A stretch of DNA of 64,000 bases from JAOAGA01 sp964540515 (GCA_964540515.1 CAZIMS010000010.1:12316-76315), one strand, 5' to 3'; shown: positions 19,330 to 27,623, numbered from the stretch's first letter. The notes: generated by a model from the letters alone, not told the origin. Numbers and translations are program-made.

Positions 19330-19737
19330 TTAAAGCGATTTTCTAAGTAAAGCAGCGTACTCTTGCAGCTCCCCCTCTTTATATTTGCTATGTTCCATGC
19401 CTATTTTTATACCATCCTCAGGTCTTCTGGGTATAAGATGAAAATGGGAATGGAATATTATCTGTCCTGCATCCTTTCCATTATTCTGGATTAGATTAAT
19501 TCCAGTCACGTTAAGAGCTTTTGTTAATAATCCACAGAGCTTCTTTAAAAGAACAGCAGTTTTTTTAAGTATCTCATCATCCATATCCATTATATTAACA
19601 CAGTGCCTTTTGGGAATAATCAATAAATGTCCTTTACTAATAGGATTTATGTCGAGAATGGCAATAAAATCCTCATCTTCATAAATCTTCTCGGAAGGTA
19701 TTGAACCATTGACAATATTACAAAAAATACAGTTCAT
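19330..19737 (-). CDS. HIT-family nucleotide hydrolase or transferase
   Basis: Histidine-triad protein of 135 residues from the ATG at 19737. This start is preceded by AAAGGAGGTTTTT, and the protein then begins MNCIFCNIVNGSIPSEKIYE, the classical HIT N-terminus. The catalytic triad reads HSHFHLIPR. Substrates in this family are purine nucleoside phosphoramidates or dinucleotides; the exact one is unknown. An ATG at 19788 would add 17 residues without a ribosome site. First gene of the operon HIT-tonB-murI-rlmD. Confidence 0.9.
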   Translation of the reverse strand: MNCIFCNIVNGSIPSEKIYEDEDFIAILDINPISKGHLLIIPKRHCVNIMDMDDEILKKTAVLLKKLCGLLTKALNVTGINLIQNNGKDAGQIIFHSHFHLIPRRPEDGIKIGMEHSKYKEGELQEYAALLRKSL

Positions 19738-19825
19738 AAAAACCTCCTTTTGAAATATTATTATCTTATTAAACCCAATCTTTTTCATATATTACTATAA
19801 AAGTTTTTTTTTAATAAATGCTTTT

Positions 19826-19853
19826 TTGACTTTTTTATACATTCTGCTATATT
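19826..19853 (+). promoter_or_regulatory. Sigma-70-type promoter of the phasin-like gene
   Basis: TTGACT (19826-19831), 16-base spacer, TATATT (19848-19853), followed by AAAGGAGGGACT just before the ATG at 19872. Confidence 0.55.
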
Positions 19854-19871
19854 TAAAAAAAAGGAGGGACT

Positions 19872-20159
19872 ATGATAGATAACATAAAAAAGATTTTATA
19901 TGCAGGGTTAGGTATCTTTGCACTTTCTGAAGATAAGGCTAAAGAAATAATAGAAGAGCTTATTAAACAAGGAGAGATAACTACACAGGAAGGAGAACAA
20001 TTAATCTCTGATATCAAAAATAAGGCCTATACAAAAGGAAAAGAGTTTGAAGATAAGATAGCATTAAAAATAAAAGATTATTTAAAAATTAATGAGTTAG
20101 AAGAACGGGTTAGCAAACTGGAAGAAGAGCTTAACAAAATAAGAGAAAAAATATCTTAA
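19872..20159 (+). CDS. Phasin-like coiled-coil protein
   Basis: A 95-residue helical protein. The N-terminal half (ILYAGLGIFALSEDKAKEII and EELIKQGEITTQEGEQLI) matches small proteins annotated as polyhydroxyalkanoate synthesis regulator phasin, and the C-terminal third is a heptad coiled coil (LEERVSKLEEELNKIREKI). No PHA synthase is in the window, so a granule role is not supported here; stress-related or membrane-associated roles are equally possible. Own promoter and strong ribosome site; 40 bp before perR. Confidence 0.7.
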   Translation: MIDNIKKILYAGLGIFALSEDKAKEIIEELIKQGEITTQEGEQLISDIKNKAYTKGKEFEDKIALKIKDYLKINELEERVSKLEEELNKIREKIS

Positions 20160-20162
20160 TGC

Positions 20163-20190
20163 TTGACAAAAATTTTTTTTAAATTAGAAT
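20163..20190 (+). promoter_or_regulatory. Promoter of the perR-rbr-dfx-prx operon
   Basis: TTGACA (20163-20168), 16-base spacer, TAGAAT (20185-20190). Transcription would begin at about 20197, within a few bases of the perR ATG at 20200, so the message would be leaderless or nearly so. No ribosome site precedes that ATG. Confidence 0.7.
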
Positions 20191-20198
20191 TATTATAA
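20184..20198. promoter_or_regulatory. PerR box overlapping the -10 element of perR
   Basis: TTAGAATTATTATAA matches the PerR box TTATAATNATTATAA at every fixed position except one. It covers the -10 element and ends one base before the start codon, so bound PerR would block its own transcription. Confidence 0.75.
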
Positions 20199-20199
20199 A

Positions 20200-20634
20200 A
20201 TGAAAGAAATCATAAAAAAGTTAAAAGACCACAAAGTAAAGGTTACGCCCCAAAGGGTTGCTATCATCGAATATCTTATAAATACAAAAAGCCATCCCTC
20301 TGCAGAGGATATTTATAAAGAAATGTTAAAGATTTATCCTACCATGTCATATGCCACTGTTTACAACACTTTGATTACTCTAAAAAATTTAGGAGAGGTC
20401 GTTGAGCTTGCTATTGACCACGATAAAAAAAGGTTTGACATGGATACATCATTACATCACCATTTTTATTGTACAAGATGTAAAGGTGTTTATGATTTGA
20501 GTAAAAATTTTATTATAGAAGCGATTACAAGTATAGATGGACATAAAGTAGAAAGAACATTTCTAAACTTTACAGGGATATGCAATAAATGCTTAAAGGA
20601 GGAACTAAATGAGCAAGACAGAAAAAAATCTTAA
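20200..20634 (+). CDS. perR: Fur-family peroxide regulator PerR
   Basis: Metal-dependent repressor, 144 residues. Winged helix (TPQRVAIIEYLINTKSHPSA and MSYATVYNTLITLKNLGEV). Residues equivalent to the regulatory metal site of B. subtilis PerR are present: His32, Asp80 in KRFD, the His86-88 run and Asp99 in GVYD; the last is Asp in PerR and usually Glu in Fur. Structural zinc cysteines are Cys91/Cys94 and Cys128/Cys131. The downstream genes are all peroxide or superoxide defence, and a PerR box lies in its own promoter. Overlaps the rubrerythrin start by 26 bp. Confidence 0.9.
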   Translation: MKEIIKKLKDHKVKVTPQRVAIIEYLINTKSHPSAEDIYKEMLKIYPTMSYATVYNTLITLKNLGEVVELAIDHDKKRFDMDTSLHHHFYCTRCKGVYDLSKNFIIEAITSIDGHKVERTFLNFTGICNKCLKEELNEQDRKKS

Positions 20635-21103
20635 GGAAGCCTTCGCCGGTGAATCTCAGGCAAACAGAAAATATTTGGCCTTTGCTAAAAAGGCTGAACA
20701 GGAAGGTTTAAAGGGAGTTGCAAAACTATTTAAAGCTGCCGCAGAAGCAGAGACAGTTCATGCACACAATCATTTGAGAGAGTTAAACGGTATTAAATCT
20801 ACTCGTGAAAATTTACAAGAAGCCATTGATGGGGAGACCTATGAGTTTAAAAACATGTATCCTCAAATGATAGAGGAGGCCGAACAAGAAGGTAACGCTG
20901 GTGCAAAAAGAAGTTTTCATTATGCCAACGAAGTAGAAAAAGTACATGCAGGATTATTTAAAAAGGCCTTAGATGAGATAGATAAAAATATGGACTATGA
21001 GATCTATGTATGCGAAGTCTGTGGAAATACCTTCATAGGTGAGGCGCCAGAGAAGTGTCCTGTCTGTAATGCATTAAAAAAGTTTTTTAAAAAAATAGAG
21101 TAG
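20609..21103 (+). CDS. rbr: Rubrerythrin
   Basis: Non-haem diiron peroxidase that reduces hydrogen peroxide with electrons from rubredoxin. 164 residues: a ferritin-like four-helix domain (AFAGESQANRKYLAFAKKA, helices through about 125) with diiron ligands Glu and His, and a C-terminal rubredoxin site with Cys135, Cys138, Cys150 and Cys153. Ribosome site AAAGGAGGAACTA lies inside the end of perR. Second gene of the PerR operon. Confidence 0.95.
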   Translation: MSKTEKNLKEAFAGESQANRKYLAFAKKAEQEGLKGVAKLFKAAAEAETVHAHNHLRELNGIKSTRENLQEAIDGETYEFKNMYPQMIEEAEQEGNAGAKRSFHYANEVEKVHAGLFKKALDEIDKNMDYEIYVCEVCGNTFIGEAPEKCPVCNALKKFFKKIE

Positions 21104-21112
21104 GAGGAAGTT

Positions 21113-21490
21113 ATGACTAATATAATGGAAATTTATAAATGCGAGATCTGTGGTAATATTGTTGAAGTTCAACACACAGGCGGTGGTACTTTAGTATGCT
21201 GCGGACAACCAATGAAACTTTTAAAAGAAAATACTGTAGACGCATCTAAAGAAAAACACGTACCCATTTACGAGATTAACGGTAACAAAGTAACAGTAAA
21301 AGTAGGCTCAGTCCCCCATCCAATGGAGGAAAAACATTATATTGAATGGATACAAATTATTACCGACAAAAAATCTTATAGACACTATTTAATCCCTGGT
21401 GAATCACCTGAAGCTACCTTCGAGGTTGAAGGTGAGATTAAAAAGGTAAGAGAATACTGCAATCTACACCTATTATGGGCAAATACTTGA
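21113..21490 (+). CDS. dfx: Desulfoferrodoxin (2Fe superoxide reductase)
   Basis: Reduces superoxide to peroxide without making oxygen. 125 residues: N-terminal desulforedoxin centre (Cys10, Cys13, Cys29, Cys30) and C-terminal catalytic iron site (His49, His69, His75, Cys116, His119) with the conserved Glu47-Lys48 pair. The C-terminal loop reads CNLHLLW where CNLHGLW is usual. It sits between rubrerythrin and peroxiredoxin genes, so its peroxide product would be removed by its neighbours. Start could be Met1 or Met5; TAGGAGGAAGTT fits the first. Confidence 0.95.
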   Translation: MTNIMEIYKCEICGNIVEVQHTGGGTLVCCGQPMKLLKENTVDASKEKHVPIYEINGNKVTVKVGSVPHPMEEKHYIEWIQIITDKKSYRHYLIPGESPEATFEVEGEIKKVREYCNLHLLWANT

Positions 21491-21504
21491 TTAGGAGGTT
21501 ATAA

Positions 21505-22116
21505 ATGTGTAATACTTCAAGCTTCTGCATTACAGTTGGTCAACAGGTACCAAATTTTGAGATTGAGATTTATGATTCCAGCAAGCAAGATTTTGGCAAG
21601 TTATCCTTAGCTGATATAAAGGCAAAGAAAGAATGGTTAATTTTATTCTTCTACCCCGCAGATTTTACTTTTGTCTGCCCTACAGAACTAGATGATCTTG
21701 CAAAAATATACGATGAGCTAAAGAAGATGGGATGTGAGGTACTTTCTGTTAGCACCGATACTAAATTTACTCATTTAGCATGGCATAGAGATGAGTTATT
21801 ACTTAAAGGTGTAAAATATCCAATGGGAGCAGATACAACGGGTAATCTTTCAAGAATGTTTGGTGTATATGATGAAAACACAGGATTAGCCTTAAGAGGA
21901 ACCTTTATCATCAATCCAGAAGGCAAACTGGTAGCCTCTGAAATTAATTATTATAATGTAGGTAGAAATGCTGAAGAACTTTTAAGGAAGATGAAAGCTA
22001 ATATTTACCTTGCTGTGCACCCTGATGAGGCTTGTCCCGCCAGATGGCAGGAAGGTGAGAAAACTTTAAAACCATCAGCAGAGTTAGTTGGGAACGTTTA
22101 TAAGGCCTTAAGTTAA
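21505..22116 (+). CDS. 2-Cys peroxiredoxin (AhpC/Prx1 type)
   Basis: Thiol peroxidase, 203 residues. Peroxidatic Cys58 in DFTFVCPTE and resolving Cys177 in DEACPARW, with Arg131 in LRGTF. The C-terminal tail is of the typical 2-Cys AhpC kind. No ahpF reductase follows. Last gene of the PerR operon: ribosome site TTAGGAGGTTATAA, terminator 14 bp after the stop. Confidence 0.95.
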   Translation: MCNTSSFCITVGQQVPNFEIEIYDSSKQDFGKLSLADIKAKKEWLILFFYPADFTFVCPTELDDLAKIYDELKKMGCEVLSVSTDTKFTHLAWHRDELLLKGVKYPMGADTTGNLSRMFGVYDENTGLALRGTFIINPEGKLVASEINYYNVGRNAEELLRKMKANIYLAVHPDEACPARWQEGEKTLKPSAELVGNVYKALS

Positions 22117-22129
22117 AATTATTTTTAGG

Positions 22130-22168
22130 CGTGAAAGGTGTCTTAGTAGCCTTTCACGTCTTTTTTTA
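22130..22168 (+). terminator. Rho-independent terminator of the PerR operon
   Basis: CGTGAAAGG (22130-22138) pairs with CCTTTCACG (22150-22158), an 11-base loop, followed by TCTTTTTTTAT. A textbook intrinsic terminator. Confidence 0.92.
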
Positions 22169-22225
22169 TATCTAATTTATCAAAAAACTTTTATCTATCC
22201 TTTTTTTTATATATAATCATATGCA

Positions 22226-23128
22226 ATGCAGTTTCCTGAAGGATTTTACAAGATATTGCTTGAAAACATAAACGAAGGTGTGTACTTTGTTGACATTAAT
22301 CGTAAGATTCTTTACTGGAATAGGGGAGCAGAAGAGATAACAGGATTTAAGAGAGAGGAGGTAGTTGGTCACCATTGTCAAGACAATATTTTGAGACATA
22401 TAGATGATACCGGTAAAGAGTTATGCTTATCAGACTGTCCTCTTCAATGGACTGTTAATACAAAAACACCCCATAAAGCAGAGGTTTATCTCCACCATAA
22501 AGATGGTCATAGAGTACCTGTATACGTATTTTGCTCTCCCATATTTAATACAAAAAATCAATTAGTAGGAGTTGTTGAGATCTTCAGAGATAATAGTTAT
22601 GTAAAGTCACTTAAAGAGAGAATAACTTACCTTGAAGAAGCAGCATTGCTGGACAACCTAACAAAGTTATCAAATAGAAGATTTTTAGAACTTACGTTAC
22701 TTACAAAAATTTTGGAAACAAGAAGGTACAATCGTAATTACGGAGTAATATTCGTTGATGTTGATGACTTTAAGATGATTAATGATACCTTTGGACACAA
22801 TGTGGGTGACAGTATACTTATGATGGTTGCCTCAACATTACGAAGTAATGTTAGATTTTATGACGCTGTGGGCAGATGGGGTGGTGATGAGTTTGTTATT
22901 GTTATAGAACTCAAAGATAATGATGATCTAATAAATATTACCGAAAAAATACGCACTTTGGTGCAAAAATCTTATTTAACAGTTGGAGATAAAAAAATTT
23001 CTACTACTCTATCCATAGGAGCAACAACAATTGCTGTTAGAGATACTATTGAATCAGTGATTTCCCGAGCTGATAAGCTAATGTACGAAAGTAAGAAGAA
23101 AGGAAAAAACAATATAACTATTGGGTAA
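22226..23128 (+). CDS. PAS-GGDEF diguanylate cyclase
   Basis: Makes cyclic di-GMP. 300 residues: PAS domain at about 8-120 (NINEGVYFVDINRKILYWNR), a short coiled linker, then a GGDEF domain with the intact active-site motif at 219-223 and an allosteric I-site RFYD at 210-213, exactly five residues before it. It is therefore likely active and product-inhibited. No membrane segment, so it senses a cytoplasmic signal; the PAS ligand is unknown, though Cys51, Cys67, Cys71 and several His invite a metal or redox explanation. TATAAT at 22212-22217 would put transcription almost at the ATG; no ribosome site is seen. Confidence 0.92.
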   Translation: MQFPEGFYKILLENINEGVYFVDINRKILYWNRGAEEITGFKREEVVGHHCQDNILRHIDDTGKELCLSDCPLQWTVNTKTPHKAEVYLHHKDGHRVPVYVFCSPIFNTKNQLVGVVEIFRDNSYVKSLKERITYLEEAALLDNLTKLSNRRFLELTLLTKILETRRYNRNYGVIFVDVDDFKMINDTFGHNVGDSILMMVASTLRSNVRFYDAVGRWGGDEFVIVIELKDNDDLINITEKIRTLVQKSYLTVGDKKISTTLSIGATTIAVRDTIESVISRADKLMYESKKKGKNNITIG

Positions 23129-23130
23129 AT

Positions 23131-23667
23131 ATGGTTACAGCAGAAAAAGGAATCAATAATAAGATTTTGAGATTATTCTATGGAGATATAACAGAGCGAG
23201 AAGCTGATGCTATTGTCAACCCTGCTAACTCAGAGCTTCTACACGGGGGAGGTGTAGCAGGTACTATTGTAAGAAAAGGTGGCTACATCATTCAGGAAGA
23301 AAGCGATAAAATCGGTTATGTGCCAGTTGGTCATGCTGTAATAACATCAGCCGGTAGCTTAAAGGCAAAATTTGTAATTCATACAGTTGGTCCTATATTT
23401 GGTGAGGGAGACGAAGATAATAAATTAAAAAATGCCATAAGAAACACCTTAAGATTAGCATCAGAGAAAGGATTAAGGTCTGTATCGATACCTGCTATTA
23501 GTGCCGGCATCTTTGGTTTCCCCAAAGATAGATGTGCCAAAATACTTATAGAAGAAACAAAAAATTTTATAAAAGAACATCCTAATAGCTCATTAGAAAT
23601 TATAGAGTTTTGCATCTACAATGAAGATGTTCTCATTCATTTTAAGAAAGAATTTGAAAAGATTTAA
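23131..23667 (+). CDS. Macro-domain ADP-ribose-binding protein
   Basis: A 178-residue macro domain of the O-acetyl-ADP-ribose deacetylase / ADP-ribosyl-glutamate hydrolase group. Motifs: GDITEREADAIVNPANSELL, HGGGVAGTIVRKGG, and SIPAISAGIFGFPKDRCAKI. It starts 3 bp after the cyclase stop, so it is co-transcribed with it. Substrate not determinable from sequence. Confidence 0.92.
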   Translation: MVTAEKGINNKILRLFYGDITEREADAIVNPANSELLHGGGVAGTIVRKGGYIIQEESDKIGYVPVGHAVITSAGSLKAKFVIHTVGPIFGEGDEDNKLKNAIRNTLRLASEKGLRSVSIPAISAGIFGFPKDRCAKILIEETKNFIKEHPNSSLEIIEFCIYNEDVLIHFKKEFEKI

Positions 23668-23672
23668 AAATT

Positions 23673-24818
23673 GTGATTTCTTACCCCTTTAGCTTCTCCA
23701 AAATAGATGGCATCTTTATCGAAAGGTTCAATAGATTTGTTATTTCCTGTTACGTTAATGGAACTAAGGAACTTGCCTATCTACCAAATCCTGGTAGATT
23801 GTGGGAGTTATTATTAAAAGACACTCCTTTAATTCTAATTAAAAATAGAGAAAGACTTAAAATTCCATACACAGTGATGGCTTGTTATAAAGATAACCAA
23901 CCTGTATTGCTACATACCCATCTTACAAACAAAATAGTAGAACACTTGATAAATGATAAAAAGATAAAAAGCTATCTTGAATACAAGATTGTTCAAAGAG
24001 AGGTGCCATATAAAAAGAGTAGATTTGACCTATTATTATCAAATGGCAAGAAAGAGCTATTTCTTGAGATAAAAACTTGTACCCTCTTTGGAAATTCTAT
24101 TGCTATGTTTCCGGACGCAATAACTGAAAGAGGCTCTAAACATCTTCTTGATTTAAAAGAGATAACCGAAGATGGAAGAAAGGCAGGTATACTTTTTGTT
24201 ATAATGGGTGAGAATGTAAAATACTTTCTTCCAGCCTACCACATAGATCTTAATTTTAGTAAAAATCTGCTATTGGTAAAAGACTACCTTGATATTAATG
24301 CCATCTCTTTATCTTGGGACAAGAATTTTAGCTACGTAAAAGGTGTAAATGATGTAAACATTCCATGGGATTTTATTGAGAAAGAGCTGGTAGATAAAGG
24401 TTCTTATCTTCTTATCTTACAACTTGAAAAAGATAATAAAATACAAGTAGGAGGGTTAGAGGAGATATATTTTAAAAAGGGGTATTATGTCTATATAGGT
24501 TCGGCTCTCAACTCTCTTTCAAAAAGAATATTAAGACACAAAAGAAAAAATAAAAAACTCCACTGGCATATAGATTATTTTATAGATAAAAGCAAATATA
24601 TAAAAGATATACCCATCATAGCCAATGAAAACTTAGAATGTCAGATATCACAGAAGGTTTTTAAGATTGCTGATAACTATGTTCCTGATTTTGGGTCTTC
24701 AGATTGCAAATGTATAAGTCACCTCTACTATTTTAAGGATAACCCCTTGGAAAACAGAGCTTTCCAGCAAATTATAACTTACTTAAGGATTGACAGACTT
24801 AATCTTTCTTTATATTAA
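23673..24818 (+). CDS. sfsA: SfsA fused to a DUF123 (GIY-YIG-like) domain
   Basis: A 381-residue two-domain protein with a GTG start 5 bp after the macro-domain gene. Residues 1-about 230 are SfsA (RFVISCYVNGTKELAYLPNPG, LLLSNGKKELFLEIKTCTLF, FPDAITERGSKHLLDL), whose acidic and Lys residues resemble a PD-(D/E)XK-type nuclease core. Residues about 240-350 are DUF123, related to GIY-YIG nucleases (GSYLLILQLEKD, KGYYVYIGSALNSLSKRILR, HWHIDYFI). Both domains point to nucleic-acid binding or cleavage. SfsA was first named for a sugar-fermentation phenotype, and no biochemical role is settled. Terminates the gene run that began with the cyclase. Confidence 0.85.
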   Translation: MISYPFSFSKIDGIFIERFNRFVISCYVNGTKELAYLPNPGRLWELLLKDTPLILIKNRERLKIPYTVMACYKDNQPVLLHTHLTNKIVEHLINDKKIKSYLEYKIVQREVPYKKSRFDLLLSNGKKELFLEIKTCTLFGNSIAMFPDAITERGSKHLLDLKEITEDGRKAGILFVIMGENVKYFLPAYHIDLNFSKNLLLVKDYLDINAISLSWDKNFSYVKGVNDVNIPWDFIEKELVDKGSYLLILQLEKDNKIQVGGLEEIYFKKGYYVYIGSALNSLSKRILRHKRKNKKLHWHIDYFIDKSKYIKDIPIIANENLECQISQKVFKIADNYVPDFGSSDCKCISHLYYFKDNPLENRAFQQIITYLRIDRLNLSLY

Positions 24819-24839
24819 TCTTAACTGCAAACACTTATT

Positions 24840-26579
24840 CTATACATTTGGATAGATAATCCTCGGCAATAACATCTGATGATGAGGACAGAAGGTGTCT
24901 GGGTTTTGGTAACAGGCATTAGCAAAGGCAATTATATATTCTCTTAGTTTGCAAAAGTCTACTATCTCATCAACAAAGCCCATCTTGGCACAAAAATAAG
25001 GTCTTGATTTTTCATAGTATTCTTTAACAAGTTTATTCATCTTATCAATTGTTTCTTGCAAATCCTTACCTTCTTCCTTATCTTTCACAAGCCTTCTTGC
25101 ATAGGTAGCAACTGCAGCAGTCTCTCCATGCATTACGTATATCTCTGTAGTTGGGGTGCCTAAAGAAAAGGCATTATTATTATTTGCCTGAGGACCAGCC
25201 ATAACATAATGACTTGCAGCTGAACCTTTTCTTAAAACAACTGTCATCATTGGAAGTTTTGATGATTCTATAGAATAGAGCAATGACTGCCCCAATCCAA
25301 GTAGTTCTGCCTTTTCAGCCAGATCTCCTACATCTATACCTGTATTATCCTGAATCCACAATATAGGTACTCTATCTCTACCGCAGAGGGTGACAAACTC
25401 GTTCATCTTAATTAAACCCTCTCTATATAGCTTTCCTCCAATACCGGGATAATTGGCATACTTGGGATAGCCTTCGCCTAAAAAGCCTTGTCTATTGGCT
25501 ATTAATCCTACTAAAAAACCATCTATTTTTACCAAACCTGTATAAATTTCTGGTCCAAAATCTGGTTTAAACTCCATGTGTTCGCTTCCATCCACTAACC
25601 TACCTATTACCTGTTCAATCTCGTAGATCCTTTTTTGATTATAGGGAACAACATACTTTAACTCATCAGGGGAATATAGAGGAGCTTTTGGTTCATCTAC
25701 CCTAAAATATGATTTATCATAGGCAGGCAGATTTGAAACACATTCCCTTATGGCATCTAAAACACCCTCCTCTGTGTTAAAAACTTTTCTTACAAAACCT
25801 GTTACCTCATAATGGACCTTCATACTTCCTGGTGGCTGCTCTTTGAACTTTTTTGTTAACTCTATCAACTGTTCTGCACCTTCTTTATCAAAACTTCCCT
25901 TTGGACTCATTCCTGATACGATACCACCACCTCCAACAGCCATTGAAGCCTTCTCATGGGCAAAGATAATTGCAGGACTTATTGAGTGATAGCCCCCTCC
26001 TGCTGGATTTGTTCCAAAGATACCTACTATAACAGGGATCCCCTTTTGTGCAAGCTCGGAATGTCTAAAGAAGGAACGCCCTCCACATCTTCTACCAGCA
26101 TAGACCTTCTCCTGCTCGGGAAGGCTAACGCCGCTACAGTTTAGTATCCAGACAAGAGGAATCCTTAGCCTTTCAGCTATATCTTGTGCCCTAAAAACAT
26201 TCTCTGCCTGTCCTGGTATCCATGCACCTGCTAATACTCTATTGTTACTGGCTATAATAGAACACCATTTACCACCTATCTTTGCAAGACCATTAACTAC
26301 ACCTGTCGTACCATACTTGTTATTTTCAGGATTATAAAGTGTATTTAAAGGCAAAAAACTACCTTTGTCAACGAGGTATTCAATTCTCTCCAACGCAGTC
26401 TTTTCGCCTCTTTTGTGGATAGCTTCTATAGGTAAACCCTGACTCTGAACATTATTAATTTGTTCTTGTAAGTTCTTTAATTCTTCTTCTATTTGTTTTG
26501 CATTTTCCTGCATAGACTTAATATTTGATTCTAAAAGCTTTTTTCCTATTTTAGGCATATTGGAAAAATATCTTCTCAT
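24840..26579 (-). CDS. gcdA: Glutaconyl-CoA decarboxylase alpha subunit (biotin-dependent carboxyltransferase)
   Basis: Transfers carboxyl from glutaconyl-CoA or a similar acyl-CoA to biotin. 579 residues with the two crotonase-fold halves of the carboxyltransferase family. The ends match GcdA rather than propionyl-CoA carboxylase beta: MRRYFSNMPKIGKKL at the start, then KRGEKTALERIEYLVDKGSF, TNPAGGGYHSISPAIIFAHE, IQDNTGIDVGDLAEKAELLG and CPHHQMLLPRII at the end. The beta (sodium-pump), gamma (biotin carrier) and delta subunits are not adjacent, so it may work with unlinked partners or with another biotin enzyme. Ribosome site GAGAGGT. Confidence 0.88.
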   Translation of the reverse strand: MRRYFSNMPKIGKKLLESNIKSMQENAKQIEEELKNLQEQINNVQSQGLPIEAIHKRGEKTALERIEYLVDKGSFLPLNTLYNPENNKYGTTGVVNGLAKIGGKWCSIIASNNRVLAGAWIPGQAENVFRAQDIAERLRIPLVWILNCSGVSLPEQEKVYAGRRCGGRSFFRHSELAQKGIPVIVGIFGTNPAGGGYHSISPAIIFAHEKASMAVGGGGIVSGMSPKGSFDKEGAEQLIELTKKFKEQPPGSMKVHYEVTGFVRKVFNTEEGVLDAIRECVSNLPAYDKSYFRVDEPKAPLYSPDELKYVVPYNQKRIYEIEQVIGRLVDGSEHMEFKPDFGPEIYTGLVKIDGFLVGLIANRQGFLGEGYPKYANYPGIGGKLYREGLIKMNEFVTLCGRDRVPILWIQDNTGIDVGDLAEKAELLGLGQSLLYSIESSKLPMMTVVLRKGSAASHYVMAGPQANNNNAFSLGTPTTEIYVMHGETAAVATYARRLVKDKEEGKDLQETIDKMNKLVKEYYEKSRPYFCAKMGFVDEIVDFCKLREYIIAFANACYQNPDTFCPHHQMLLPRIIYPNV

Positions 26580-26651
26580 GTCTTACCTCTCATTTTAAAA
26601 TAGTGTTATAAATAGATTTATCATTTCTACGGAAGTTTGTAAAGAAAAAAC

Positions 26652-26674
26652 TTTACGCTTACGTAAGGTGTAAA
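26652..26674. promoter_or_regulatory. Imperfect palindrome upstream of gcdA, possible operator
   Basis: The core CTTACGTAAG (26658-26667) is a perfect 10-bp palindrome, flanked by TTTACG on the left and TGTAAA on the right. It lies about 80 bp upstream of gcdA and just outside a weak minus-strand promoter (TTTACA at 26643-26638, N17, TAAATC). No regulator gene is adjacent. Confidence 0.35.
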
Positions 26675-26734
26675 AATTTAAATGACAATCGTTAGATATC
26701 TATCTGATATATATGGAAGGTTTTTTTGAGGATA

Positions 26735-26764
26735 AAGAGACCCTATATTCAACAAGGGTCTCTT
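26735..26764 (-). terminator. Hairpin after the LolA-like gene, probable terminator
   Basis: AAGAGACCCT (26735-26744) pairs perfectly with AGGGTCTCTT (26755-26764), a 10-base loop, 7 bp after the stop of the minus-strand gene. The tail on that strand (TTTATCC) is weak, so termination may be inefficient. Confidence 0.55.
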
Positions 26765-26771
26765 ATAATTA

Positions 26772-27623
26772 CTAATTTTGAAAAACTTTTTTAGGAATTC
26801 TTGCATTTATCTTATAGTTTTTAAAGTTTACCTCAATCTTTCTTTGTTCTTCTGGTATATCTACACCTTCAGTATATCTAATTTGTCGAGAGGGTAGATA
26901 ATATTTTCCAACTTTTGTAAACTCTGTTTTAAAACTACTCTTTAAGGAACCGTCATTAGCTAAAAGATTTATCTCCTCTATATATTTTTTGCCTTCCAGC
27001 TCAATATATCTAATAGAAAGATCAACAACAACTGAGTTTATTTGATCTTTTTCGTATATCAAGCTCATGCCCTCTAGTAACGATTCTTTAGTATTAAACA
27101 ATATCTCAATATTTTTTATATTTTTTGTTGGAAGTGGTAAGCCTGTTTTAAAAAAAAGTTGACCTATATCTTTTTTTTCTTTAAAAGAGATTTGAACCCT
27201 CTTTATATCTTTATCTTTTGATACAGAAATTTCTGCCTCTTTAAGCAAGGCTTCTCTCTCTTTCTTCATATCCATCGGTAGAAAAAAACATTTTAGTTCT
27301 AATGCAAACTGACTTGACATCCTTTTTGCTTGTTCTTTCATATAGGGGAAAACCTCCTTACCTTCAACCCTAATTACCATACCCTTTTTTTTATGCCAAT
27401 ACTTTCTTAAGATAGGTTTTTTAGGTCTATCAAAATCTTCTGGCATTCCAGAGGTCATTTTTTTCATAATATTTTCAAACTGCATGGTTTCTACATCACA
27501 AATATAACTTTTAATATCTCCTAAACATATATTAGTAGCTTTTTCTATATCAGATAAGGGGGAACCAAAGGAAATTGTAGTGTAAAACAGCAAGAATAGA
27601 GTAATAAGAGTAATTTTTCTCAT
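26772..27623 (-). CDS. Exported LolA-like protein of unknown function
   Basis: Starts at ATG 27623, preceded by CAAGGAGGTTTTT, giving 283 residues that begin MRKITLITLFLLFYTTISFG, a clean signal peptide. An ATG at 27716 adds 31 residues without a ribosome site and overlaps the upstream gene. The mature part is beta-rich, with KYYLPSRQIRYTEG near the end, resembling LolA/LolB-type or lipoprotein-sorting folds; I cannot assign a family firmly. It lies 67 bp downstream of the sigma-54 regulator and ends at a hairpin. Confidence 0.7.
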   Translation of the reverse strand: MRKITLITLFLLFYTTISFGSPLSDIEKATNICLGDIKSYICDVETMQFENIMKKMTSGMPEDFDRPKKPILRKYWHKKKGMVIRVEGKEVFPYMKEQAKRMSSQFALELKCFFLPMDMKKEREALLKEAEISVSKDKDIKRVQISFKEKKDIGQLFFKTGLPLPTKNIKNIEILFNTKESLLEGMSLIYEKDQINSVVVDLSIRYIELEGKKYIEEINLLANDGSLKSSFKTEFTKVGKYYLPSRQIRYTEGVDIPEEQRKIEVNFKNYKINARIPKKVFQN

